The translations under genes were made by a program, and so were the position numbers. Below are positions 7,748 through 14,509 of a DNA stretch of 15,319 nt, one piece after another. The notes below the pieces were generated by a model. It saw only the letters and a program-made list of their open reading frames with translations, ran no database searches and was not told where the DNA came from. The DNA lies in assembly GCF_943912825.1 (NCBI RefSeq), contig NZ_CALTUX010000038.1, positions 1 to 15,319 on the forward strand, written 5' to 3'. This stretch comes from an uncultured Anaerococcus sp. (GTDB lineage: Bacteria > Bacillota > Clostridia > Tissierellales > Peptoniphilaceae). Positions within the stretch are counted from its first letter, which is position 1; the number at the start of each line of letters is the position of its first letter.

Positions 7748-8502
7748 AAATTTTATTAGTCGGAGCAAGGGGAGCCATGGGAAGGACTCTGGCAGATTTT
7801 GTAAGAGAAAATGAAAATTATAAGATTATTGCTGGAATAGATAAGGCGAGTGATGGAAGCTTCGAATTTCCAATCTACGATAACTTTTCAAAGCTAGTAG
7901 AAAAGGCTGATGTCATAATAGATTTTTCAAATAGGGCTCTCCTAGATGATATTATTTCTTATGCAAGTTCTAGGGAAATTCCAGTAATTTTTGCTACAAC
8001 AGGTTATACAGACGATGACTTGGCAAAAATTAATGGTCTTTCAGCTAAAATAGCCTTCATGCAAGAGGGAAATTATTCCCTTGGCATAAATATTATGCTT
8101 GAGGCAGCAAGGCTTCTAGCCAAGGGCTTAAGTGACTTTGATATAGAAATAGTAGAAAGCCACCACAACAAGAAAAAAGACAACCCATCGGGTACAGCAA
8201 ATATGATTTTTGATGCAGTAAATTCAGCCAGAGATAATAAGCTTAACAAGGTCATGAGAGAAATTACCCATGATGATGAAAGAAAAGCTACTGATGTAGG
8301 CATTTCATCAGTCAGGGCCGGATCAATTGTAGGAGAGCACAGGTTAATATTTGCAGGGGTCGATGAGGTCCTAGAAGTAAAACACCAGGCAGGGTCTAAA
8401 AAAATCTTTGCCATAGGAGCCCTCAAGGCAGCAAGTTTTATAGTAGGCAAGAAGCCAGGAAGATATGATTTTAAAGATGTAATAAGGGGTATGGATGATT
8501 AG
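7741..8502 (+). CDS. dapB: 4-hydroxy-tetrahydrodipicolinate reductase
   Basis: Reduces the DapA product to tetrahydrodipicolinate with NAD(P)H. The protein is 253 residues, normal for DapB. The nucleotide-binding GARGAMG is at 8-14, FATTGY near 84-89, and the signature ESHHNKKKDNPSGTA at 139-153 holds the catalytic His141 and Lys145; the usual DAPSGTA reads DNPSGTA here. The start at ATG 7741 overlaps dapA by 7 nt and has AAAGGAG (7726-7732) 8 nt upstream. A longer frame from 7654 would add 29 residues of shifted dapA coding sequence without a ribosome binding site. The stop overlaps ddh by 8 nt. Confidence 0.95.
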   Translation: MLKILLVGARGAMGRTLADFVRENENYKIIAGIDKASDGSFEFPIYDNFSKLVEKADVIIDFSNRALLDDIISYASSREIPVIFATTGYTDDDLAKINGLSAKIAFMQEGNYSLGINIMLEAARLLAKGLSDFDIEIVESHHNKKKDNPSGTANMIFDAVNSARDNKLNKVMREITHDDERKATDVGISSVRAGSIVGEHRLIFAGVDEVLEVKHQAGSKKIFAIGALKAASFIVGKKPGRYDFKDVIRGMDD

Positions 8503-9448
8503 GATAGGAATAGTTGGTTACGGAAATTTAGGAAAATCAGTAGAAAAGGCAATAAAAAATAGCCCAGACATGGACCTTATAAAAATATTTTCAAGAAGAA
8601 ACTTAGACCACAAATCTTACGATGCCCTTGATAATATTTTAGCCTATAAGGATGAAATTGACCTTTTAATCCTTTGTGGGTCATCAGATAAGGACATTAT
8701 GGCCCAAGGACCAAAGCTTTTAGAAAATTTCAATACCCTAGATTCTTTTGATAATCATGCAAAGATTAAAGGATATTATCATATGATGGATGAAATAGGA
8801 AAAAAAGCTGACAAGCTTGCCTTAATCTCAACAGGTTGGGACCCAGGCTTATTTTCCCTCCAAAGGCTAATAGGTCAGGCAATCCTCCCACAAGGAGCGA
8901 CCTACACTTTTTGGGGTAAGGGCGTAAGCCAAGGCCATTCAGCAGCTGTAAGGGCAATTGAGGGGGTAATAGATGCCACCCAATACACCATACCAAGGGA
9001 TGAAGTCCTAGAAAGAGTTAGAGCGGGGGAAGAAATCGAATTTGACCCTCACAAGGCTCACTTAAGAAAAGTGTTTGTAGTTGCTGAAGAAGATGCCGAC
9101 AAAGGAAAAATTGAAGAGGCCATAAAGACCATGCCAGATTATTTTGTAGGCTATGAAACCATAGTCCACTTTATAAGCCAAGAAGAATTAAACAAAAATC
9201 ACAAGGAAATGGTCCACGGTGGTTATGTATTTAGAAATGGAATGGCTTCAGGGTCTACTAGGTCAGTCATGGAATTTAGTCTAGACTTAAAAAGCAATCC
9301 AGACTTCACAGCAGCATGCGATATAGCCTATGCCAGAGCAGCCTATGCCCTAAAAAAAGAAGGTAAAAAAGGTGCTATCACCGTATTAGATGTAGCACCA
9401 AAATATTTATCCTTCAAGTCTTATGAAGATTTGATAGGTTCTATTTAA
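8495..9448 (+). CDS. ddh: meso-diaminopimelate D-dehydrogenase
   Basis: Makes meso-diaminopimelate in one NADPH-dependent amination of tetrahydrodipicolinate, bypassing the succinylase, acetylase and aminotransferase branches. The 317 residues match Corynebacterium-type Ddh. Seen are VGYGNLGKSVEKAI (7-20), FSRR (32-35), STGWDPGLFS, FWGKGVSQGHS, TMPDYFVGYE, HGG and NPDFTA, all hallmark segments of this enzyme. The ATG overlaps the dapB stop, with AAGGGG (8484-8489) 5 nt upstream. Its product is both the lysine precursor for LysA and, where the peptidoglycan uses it, a cell-wall residue. It is the last operon gene, and no terminator hairpin follows before the convergent gene, which overlaps its final codons. 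Confidence 0.96.
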   Translation: MIRIGIVGYGNLGKSVEKAIKNSPDMDLIKIFSRRNLDHKSYDALDNILAYKDEIDLLILCGSSDKDIMAQGPKLLENFNTLDSFDNHAKIKGYYHMMDEIGKKADKLALISTGWDPGLFSLQRLIGQAILPQGATYTFWGKGVSQGHSAAVRAIEGVIDATQYTIPRDEVLERVRAGEEIEFDPHKAHLRKVFVVAEEDADKGKIEEAIKTMPDYFVGYETIVHFISQEELNKNHKEMVHGGYVFRNGMASGSTRSVMEFSLDLKSNPDFTAACDIAYARAAYALKKEGKKGAITVLDVAPKYLSFKSYEDLIGSI

Positions 9449-10112
9449 GATTTCTTGGGGTCTTTAAATTATTTGCTAAATCATGAATTGGCAAAAGATA
9501 TTTAAAGGCTCCTGGATTTTTTTCTTTAATAAATGAGATTAGGTCAAGCATCCAAACCACTACATATTTGCTTAGGTAAAAGGCCTGGATACCATTGGCA
9601 AGGATTGACCTCCTGCCATTTATGACAATGTCATCCCTTATTTCTTTAAAATAAGCCAAAAGCTCTGACCTATTATCATCATTTATAATAAGCATATCAA
9701 TTAGGCAGGCAAGACTTGATATATATTTTTCATCAAGGTCGTTGAAGGAAAAATAAATAAACCCATCATTTGATAAGTAAATATCATCTGCCGACCTATC
9801 TTCTTTAAGATATTGGGACTTTTGGAAATTTTTAAAAAAATGTGGATATAGGCCAAATTCATAGGAAGAATTTTCTATAGACTTCTTTAAAAACTCTAGC
9901 TCATAAGCCCCATTGTCAAAAGAAGCTATAAAAATTGGAGAAAGAATGGCAAGGAGCCTTAATTTTTCATTATTTTCATCATTTGAAAAAGAAATCCTAA
10001 AGCCAGCTGGCCTTTGACTTTTATTCTCATTTGTCTCTAAGAAATTAAGAGAATAAGCAGGGAGAAATTCAAATCTTTCGACCCTTTCTCTTGTAAATTT
10101 TTCTAAGAACAT
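9441..10112 (-). CDS. uncharacterised protein, 223 residues
   Basis: I do not recognise this protein. It has no signal peptide. The N-terminal half is rich in charged and aromatic residues, and one hydrophobic stretch (about 178-195, FYLSKYVVVWMLDLISFI) could be a buried helix or a single membrane segment. The ATG at 10112 lies inside the last codons of the upstream ybaK-like gene (10-nt overlap) and lacks a clear ribosome binding site, so translation is probably coupled. The TAG end overlaps the end of ddh by 8 nt on the opposite strand. The continuous frame and operon-like overlap support a real gene; no function can be assigned. Confidence 0.62.
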   Translation of the reverse strand: MFLEKFTRERVERFEFLPAYSLNFLETNENKSQRPAGFRISFSNDENNEKLRLLAILSPIFIASFDNGAYELEFLKKSIENSSYEFGLYPHFFKNFQKSQYLKEDRSADDIYLSNDGFIYFSFNDLDEKYISSLACLIDMLIINDDNRSELLAYFKEIRDDIVINGRRSILANGIQAFYLSKYVVVWMLDLISFIKEKNPGAFKYLLPIHDLANNLKTPRNLK

Positions 10113-10591
10113 TGGATTAAATCTGCATATTTGCCAGAGCTTGCCTTTATTAAATCATCTGGTCTTATCTTAAGGCTGTGACCAACCTTGCCAGCAGATA
10201 CCTTAATAAATTCACGGTCTTTTGCTTTTTTGTCTATAAAGACTGGGAAATTCTTCTTAAGGGCAAGGGGGGTAGTGGCTCCTCTTTCATAACCTACAGT
10301 ATTTTTTAAATCATTAAGATGAAGCATAGATAGGGATTTGACCCCTATTTCCTTAGCAGCCTTCTTAAAGTCGATTTCATCGCCGCCATTTATGACTAGG
10401 ATATAGATATCGCCATTTTTAGATTCGCAGGCTAGGGTCTTAAAGACTGTTGCTATGTCCGATCCGTTTTCTGCTGCTAAATCAGTTGCAGAGATAAATT
10501 CGTGGTCTAATTCATAGTCTATATGTTCATAGGGTATTTTTTTCTTATCTAAAAATCTCATTGCATTAGTTTTAATTTCTTTTTTGATAAT
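10103..10591 (-). CDS. ybaK: YbaK/EbsC-family Cys-tRNA(Pro) deacylase
   Basis: Trans-editing enzyme family that hydrolyses cysteine mischarged on tRNA(Pro). Typical segments are KTNAMRFLDKKKIPYE at the start, VFKTLACE with the conserved functional lysine, LVINGGDEID, YERGATTPLALKK in place of the more usual GGCSP loop, and KVSAGKVGHSLKIRPDDL near the end. The length of about 160 residues is normal. The start is unusual: the only upstream canonical codon, GTG at 10597-10595, is inside the ribosome binding site GAGGTGAT (10600-10593). I therefore give the start as ATT at 10591, 5 nt after GAGG; ATC at 10588 (8 nt) is equally possible. The next ATG would remove the conserved KTN. Specificity among YbaK, ProX and EbsC types is inferred. 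Confidence 0.85.
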   Translation of the reverse strand: MIKKEIKTNAMRFLDKKKIPYEHIDYELDHEFISATDLAAENGSDIATVFKTLACESKNGDIYILVINGGDEIDFKKAAKEIGVKSLSMLHLNDLKNTVGYERGATTPLALKKNFPVFIDKKAKDREFIKVSAGKVGHSLKIRPDDLIKASSGKYADLIQCS

Positions 10592-10614
10592 AATCACCTC
10601 AGAAGAATTATACT
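10584..10614. promoter_or_regulatory. Overlapping divergent promoters of ybaK-like gene and the MBL-fold gene
   Basis: On the minus strand a perfect TATAAT lies at 10612-10607 but without a good -35; it would start the ybaK transcript near 10600, right at its ribosome binding site. On the plus strand TTGATA (10584-10589) and TATACT (10609-10614) are 19 nt apart and could serve the gene at 10662. The two -10 elements share bases 10609-10612, so polymerases would compete. These assignments are from consensus only. Confidence 0.4.
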
Positions 10615-10661
10615 TTAAATAAAATGAAAATGGGTATAAATTTCTATATGAAGGAGTTAAA

Positions 10662-11399
10662 ATGAGCGAAAAAGTTTATGCAAATTATATATATGATTCC
10701 TGCTATAGCTTGGAATATGGAGATTTGTTCCTTGTGTTTGACTATGCAAGGGGCATTCTCGATATACCAGAATCAAAACACAGCTTGTTTTTTGTAACAG
10801 AAAACGATGAGAAAGCTTACACTACAGAGATTTTCAACTTAGAAAAGCTTAAGTCGATTGACTACATAATAAACGATTCTGTTAGGGATTTAGAATTTCA
10901 AGATAATGTAATCTACCTAAATAAGGATGAGCTTGGTATGAAAGAGCTTAAGGACTTATACAATAGAAAAGAAGTAAAGCTGGTTAAAGAAGGAGATTTT
11001 TTAAATTTTAAACTGGCAGATAAAAATCTTAAGGTCAAATGCTTTAGCCTTGATAGATTAAGCCTTTCCTACCTAATAAGGATTGACTCATTGGTAATAT
11101 TTTATGGGGGTCATATAAATTTTGATACCATAGATGATGAGGCTTATCTTGACCTATTAGATTATTTGGAAGAAGAAAAAATTGATATAATCTTCTTGCC
11201 AATCTACCCTCTAGATGAAAAATCTCTAGCCTATTTGGATAGCCTAGTGAAAGTATCCGAAAGCCAGATATTTTTCCCGACAAATATTGGTGGAAGGGAA
11301 GCAATAAGCAAAGAATTTAAAGATAAATATAAAAATAAGGCCTTAGACATAAGACAGATAGAAAAGTTAAATGAAGAAATCGAAATAGAAGTTGACTGA
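10662..11399 (+). CDS. metallo-beta-lactamase-fold-like protein lacking metal ligands
   Basis: 245 residues. The order of segments resembles small MBL-fold hydrolases of Firmicutes that read roughly SHSHxDHF, then SYLIxVDxLxIFHAGDLN, then PMH. Here the first site reads TENDEKAY (46-53), the second SYLIRIDSLVIFYGGHINF (136-154), and the third FFPTN (204-208). The strand pattern is kept while the expected His/Asp ligands are replaced, so I infer a non-catalytic or regulatory descendant. The match is by eye and moderate. The ATG has AAGGAG 5 nt upstream. A DUF1836 gene follows after 43 nt and a degV gene after that, possibly in one transcript. An unrelated fold remains possible. Confidence 0.6.
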   Translation: MSEKVYANYIYDSCYSLEYGDLFLVFDYARGILDIPESKHSLFFVTENDEKAYTTEIFNLEKLKSIDYIINDSVRDLEFQDNVIYLNKDELGMKELKDLYNRKEVKLVKEGDFLNFKLADKNLKVKCFSLDRLSLSYLIRIDSLVIFYGGHINFDTIDDEAYLDLLDYLEEEKIDIIFLPIYPLDEKSLAYLDSLVKVSESQIFFPTNIGGREAISKEFKDKYKNKALDIRQIEKLNEEIEIEVD

Positions 11400-11423
11400 T
11401 TTAGTTTTAAAAGCTTGGTGAAG

Positions 11424-11429
11424 TATAAT
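11424..11429 (+). promoter_or_regulatory. Possible -10 element before the DUF1836 gene
   Basis: A perfect TATAAT lies at 11424-11429 in the 43-nt gap after the MBL-like gene. The hexamer 17 nt upstream (TTAGTT, 11401-11406) is a poor -35, and the predicted start near 11436 would fall at the ribosome binding site AAGGAAG (11430-11436). An internal promoter is possible but weakly supported. Confidence 0.25.
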
Positions 11430-11442
11430 AAGGAAGAATGAG

Positions 11443-11946
11443 ATGGAAAAAATAAGAAGATTAGCAAGTATGGAGCTTCCTAATTGGGATGAAATTCCAA
11501 GCTATGGCCTCTACAAAGGAGAGCTTCTTGACTATCTTAAAGAAGTTCTAAGCCCCTTATACGTAGTAGATAAAAATGTAATTACATCATCTATGATTAA
11601 TAATTATGTTAAATTAGAATATATAGAAAAACCTGACAATAAAAAATACATGAGATCGACTATTGCGCAGCTCATAGTTATAGCTATTTTTAAGCAGGTA
11701 ATCAGTATTGAGGATATAGTAAAGGGAATTGAGATAGAAATCAAAAATTTTGCCTTTAAAGAGTCCTATCAAGACTTTGTAGGTATATTTACCTGTGCTA
11801 AAAAGGATTTTCTAAATACAAATAATAACTTAAATATAAAGGTAAATTTCAAAGAACACCGTGACAAGGTTTGGTATTACCTTGCAAGCTCCTTATTTAC
11901 AAAACTTTATACAAAAATAAGCATAGATGAGAGCGAGGAGAAATAA
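11443..11946 (+). CDS. DUF1836 domain protein (predicted HTH-type)
   Basis: 167 residues. The arrangement LPNWDEIPSYGLYKGELLDYL (residues 12-32), then VITSSMINNYVKLEYI, a basic segment with KKYMRSTIAQLIVIAIFKQVISIEDI, matches the DUF1836 family, which is predicted to contain a MerR-like helix-turn-helix. Its function is not established; a DNA-binding role is an inference. The start ATG has AAGGAAG (11430-11436) 6 nt upstream. Its TAA overlaps the degV ATG by one base (TAATG), so the two are translationally coupled and probably share regulation. Confidence 0.82.
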   Translation: MEKIRRLASMELPNWDEIPSYGLYKGELLDYLKEVLSPLYVVDKNVITSSMINNYVKLEYIEKPDNKKYMRSTIAQLIVIAIFKQVISIEDIVKGIEIEIKNFAFKESYQDFVGIFTCAKKDFLNTNNNLNIKVNFKEHRDKVWYYLASSLFTKLYTKISIDESEEK

Positions 11947-12800
11947 TGGAAAAAATTGCGATATTGGTAGACTCAGCAGGAGATTTGCCTTTAGAATTAA
12001 TAGAAAAAGAAGGCTTTTACCTTTTGCCCTTGTATATAAATTTGGAAGGCGAGTTTTTAAGAGATAGGATAGATATAAGCCCAGATGAATTTTATGATTG
12101 GGTGAGGTCTAAAGAAAGCTTGCCTAAAACATCCATGCCATCACCTGGAGATATTCATGCGCTTTTGGAGAAAATAAGAGATGATGGTTATGATAAACTT
12201 ATAGCTATAAGTATAGGAAGTAAGTATTCAGGTACTTTTAATGCTCTAAATCTTGCGGAAATAGAAGGTCTTGATATCTTTGCCCTAAACACTGGCAACC
12301 TAACCTTAGCAGAAGGTCTATTTGCTGTTTATGCCAAAAAATTAATAGATGATGGCAAAACATTTGCACAAATCAAAGAGACCTTGGCTTCTAAAATTTA
12401 TGACTCTAAGGTATTTTTCACTATAGAATCCTTTAAATATATAGTAGCAGGCGGCAGGGTTCCAAAATCATTTGCAAAGATTGGAGATGCCTTATCAGTA
12501 AAGCCAATAGTAAAAACTAGCCAACCAGAAGGAGGCTTTGAGATAGTAAAAATCGTTAGGGGAGAGAAAAAGGTCTTTAGGCAATTAGAAAAAATCGCCG
12601 ACCAGTACCTAACAAATGCCAAAGACTACTATATGTTCATAGCCCACGGAGGCTATGAAGAAGGATTAGTAAAGCTTAGGGACTTGCTTAAGGATTATAT
12701 AGATAGGGCAAGCCTTTATATAGAAGAACAAATCTCTCCTACTCTTGGTGCAAATACAGGTCCAGGCCTATTTGGATTTGGATTTTTCATTCTAGATTAG
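11946..12800 (+). CDS. DegV family fatty-acid-binding protein (FakB-like)
   Basis: DegV/FakB proteins bind a fatty acid and can present it to the kinase FakA for phosphorylation, feeding membrane lipid synthesis. The 284 residues are the usual length. Seen are the N-terminal IAILVDSAGDL (4-14), KTSMPSPGD (61-69), ISIGSKYSGTFNA (88-100), AGGRVPKSF in the middle and IVRGEKK later. The C-terminal motif normally HTGPG reads NTGPG, with Asn270 where a histidine usually contacts the carboxylate. AGGAG lies 5 nt before the ATG, which overlaps the DUF1836 stop. A nested terminator follows. The lipid bound and whether a FakA partner exists cannot be known from the window. Confidence 0.92.
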   Translation: MEKIAILVDSAGDLPLELIEKEGFYLLPLYINLEGEFLRDRIDISPDEFYDWVRSKESLPKTSMPSPGDIHALLEKIRDDGYDKLIAISIGSKYSGTFNALNLAEIEGLDIFALNTGNLTLAEGLFAVYAKKLIDDGKTFAQIKETLASKIYDSKVFFTIESFKYIVAGGRVPKSFAKIGDALSVKPIVKTSQPEGGFEIVKIVRGEKKVFRQLEKIADQYLTNAKDYYMFIAHGGYEEGLVKLRDLLKDYIDRASLYIEEQISPTLGANTGPGLFGFGFFILD

Positions 12801-12817
12801 GAAAAATAATGAATAGC

Positions 12818-12896
12818 AATCATCCCATATTTAGAAAGCCTTAAGATTTACTATAAATTTCTAAGGCTTCATCAAAATTATGGGGTGATTTTTTAT
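12818..12896 (+). terminator. Nested hairpin terminator after degV
   Basis: AATCATCCCAT (12818-12828) pairs over 11 positions with ATGGGGTGATT (12880-12890), with one T-G pair. Inside it AAGCCTTA (12836-12843) pairs with TAAGGCTT (12862-12869) and the stem can extend through the A/T-rich interior. T-rich sequence runs from 12889 to 12899. It closes the 10662-12800 unit. Confidence 0.82.
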
Positions 12897-12900
12897 TTTA

Positions 12901-13047
12901 GAACATTGACTAATCTAGTATTAAAAACTAGCTGAGACCTTGATAGCTTAATGAATTACTAAGAATATTTGCCTTTTTTCATATATTATAAGATAATAAT
13001 TATGAAAGATATATTCTAAATTATTAAAAATACAAAAGAGGGTCTAA
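12901..13047 (+). promoter_or_regulatory. MarR gene upstream region with promoter and palindromes
   Basis: TTGCCT (12969-12974) and GATAAT (12992-12997), 17 nt apart, make a plausible promoter. The -10 lies inside the 6-bp-arm palindrome TATTATAAGATAATA (12984-12998). A second, wider inverted repeat, TTTCATA (12977-12983) with TATGAAA (13001-13007), surrounds it. AT-rich palindromes over the -10 are typical MarR-family operators, so autorepression is likely. Bases 12901-12968 hold nothing else I can support. Confidence 0.58.
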
Positions 13048-13482
13048 ATGAAAAAAACCGTTCTAGAAGATATAATAACAATGGCAAATATTAATTTTTA
13101 TACCAAAATCTATTCGGGTTTTGAAAAAAGAGAAGCCACCCTTACCTATACAGAGTCAATGGTAGTAAATATAATTGACTCACTAGAAAGACCTACAGTC
13201 AACGAACTTGTCAGGATTCTAGGCATCTCTCAGCCAAATATTTCCTACAAAATCAACACCCTAGTAGCAAAGGGCTATGTAGAAAAAGTCCAGTCTAAGG
13301 AAGATGGTAGGGAATTTATCTTAAAATTGACAGATAGGTTTAAAACCTACAAAAAAATCGCTTTTTCTAGTATAAGCCAAGTTATAGATAGGCTTGAAGA
13401 AAAGCTAAGCCAGGAAGAGATGGATCATATATACCACTCACTTGACCTAATCAAGGAAGAGATGAAAAATATAAATAATTAA
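13048..13482 (+). CDS. MarR-family transcriptional regulator
   Basis: 144 residues, a typical MarR length. A winged helix-turn-helix spans roughly 30-100: LTYTESMVVNIID (helix before the HTH), TVNELVRILGISQPNISYKINTLVAKGYV with the recognition helix near 62-75, and the wing VQSKEDGREFILKLT (81-95), close to the DxR wing of MarR proteins. Terminal helices supply the dimer interface. The ATG has AGAGGG (13037-13042) 5 nt upstream. A broken degV gene follows after 14 nt without a terminator. Because FabT, a MarR-type regulator, controls fatty-acid genes in streptococci, a lipid-related role is conceivable, but this is inference from context only. Confidence 0.9.
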   Translation: MKKTVLEDIITMANINFYTKIYSGFEKREATLTYTESMVVNIIDSLERPTVNELVRILGISQPNISYKINTLVAKGYVEKVQSKEDGREFILKLTDRFKTYKKIAFSSISQVIDRLEEKLSQEEMDHIYHSLDLIKEEMKNINN

Positions 13483-13496
13483 AATAGGGGATCATA

Positions 13497-14346
13497 ATGG
13501 GAAAAATTGCAATACTTACAGATTCTACATCGGACTTGATTGATAAATATAAAAACATGGACAATATCTTCGTCTTGCCCCTTTATGTAAATATAGATGG
13601 GTCTTATTTAAAAGATGGGATAGAAATAACAAGTGATGAAGTGGTTGAATTTAATAAGAAGAATCCAGATAATTTAGCAAAATCAAGTGCTCCATCACCA
13701 GGAGATTGTGCCCACATTATAGAAGAGATAAGAGCGAAAGGCTATAAAAAGATAATAATAATTTCTTTATCATCAAAGTTATCTACCACACATAATGTAT
13801 TTAACCACGTCCTAGATGATGATATGTATCTTTTAGATTCTAGGAGCGCATCCTTAATGGAATCACTTTTAGTAAATTATGTGGATGATCTAATATAAGG
13901 AAGGCTTATCCTTTAAAGAAATTTGTACTAGGCTAAATCAGATTAGAGATGAAAAAGCAGCCTATGTTTGGGTAGATAGCTTAGAAAATCTAGTGAAGGG
14001 CGGAAGGATATCAGCTCCACTTGGCAAGGCAGTTAAATTTTTAAATATAAAACCTATGTTAAAGGTAGCAAATGAGGGAAAAGTTGACTTAGTCAAACTG
14101 AGGGTAAAGGAAGATAAGGCAATTGACCAAGCCATAAAAAAAGTAAAGGCTGACCTAGAAGGAGCTAAAGAATATTACCTAGGCCTTGGTTTTGGTGGAG
14201 ATAAGAGTCTTTTTGAAAAGATTGAAGATAAGGCAAGTGATTTAATTAATAAGGCTAAGGCTTACCATCATAATACCTTTGGATCAGTATTAAGGGTCTA
14301 CTCGGGAGAAAAGGCCTTTGGCTTATTTTATATAAGAATCAAATAA
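13497..14346 (+). pseudogene. DegV family protein gene, broken by a +1 frameshift
   Basis: Two frames together cover a full DegV protein. The first runs 13497-13898 (133 residues: IAILTDSTSDL, SSAPSPGD, IISLSSKLSTTHN) and stops at TAA 13896-13898. Skipping one base there (for example T13896) joins it to KEGLSFKEICTRLNQIRDEKAAYVWVDSLENLVKGGRISAPLG and on to the TAA at 14344, giving about 282 residues, the normal length. So one extra nucleotide near 13891-13900 breaks it. The second part lacks its own ribosome binding site. AGGGG (13486-13490) precedes the ATG, 14 nt after marR. The conserved SGT reads STT and the C-terminal HTGPG region reads YSGEK, so the protein is divergent even when joined. 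A sequencing error is possible. Confidence 0.85.
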
Positions 14347-14348
14347 AT

Positions 14349-14377
14349 TTGACAAAGGAATGATAAAGTAGTATTAT
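14349..14377 (+). promoter_or_regulatory. infC operon promoter
   Basis: TTGACA (14349-14354), a 17-nt spacer and TATTAT (14372-14377) form a near-consensus housekeeping promoter, the strongest in the window. It begins 2 nt after the preceding stop codon. The transcript should start near 14384, leaving a leader of about 126 nt. Confidence 0.87.
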
Positions 14378-14383
14378 CATATA

Positions 14384-14485
14384 CGTAAACAAGAAAGAAG
14401 TACCCAAACTCACCTACCGACTTTGTTTGTAGGTTAATAGATTTATTATTAGAATTTATGCGGGTACTTTGTGCCCGCTTTTTTT
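14384..14485 (+). ncRNA. infC leader attenuator (ribosomal protein L20 leader-like)
   Basis: The leader ends in a strong terminator: GCGGGTAC (14460-14467) and GTGCCCGC (14471-14478) pair around a TTT loop, followed by seven T (14479-14485). Upstream, AGTACCC (14399-14405) can pair instead with GGGTACT (14462-14468), which would break the terminator. CCTAC/GTAGG (14413-14417 with 14429-14433) forms a small hairpin between. In Bacillus subtilis, L20 binds the infC leader and causes premature termination; position, length and alternative pairing fit that family. That L20 acts here is inference. Confidence 0.75.
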
Positions 14486-14509
14486 ATACAATACATTGGA
14501 GGTATAACT

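Noticed and set aside
8073..8450. Minus-strand open frame inside dapB
   Set aside because: Shadow of dapB codons; no ribosome binding site, no family features. The same applies to the other antisense frames, for example 580-870, 1673-1897 and 11231-11467.
12906..12931. TTGACT and small hairpin CTAGT/ACTAG as promoter or terminator
   Set aside because: No -10 at 16-19 nt from TTGACT, and a 5-bp AT-rich stem without a T run is too weak.
13880..13912. Programmed +1 frameshift in degV, as in prfB
   Set aside because: No internal Shine-Dalgarno at the right distance and ATA-TAA does not allow good re-pairing; mutation or error is simpler.
13993..14346. Independent 117-residue gene starting at 13993
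   Set aside because: DegV homology continues upstream of it in the same frame to about 13897, and there is no ribosome binding site.
14471..14509. GTG start for infC
   Set aside because: The GTG is part of the terminator stem and the added residues are not IF-3-like.
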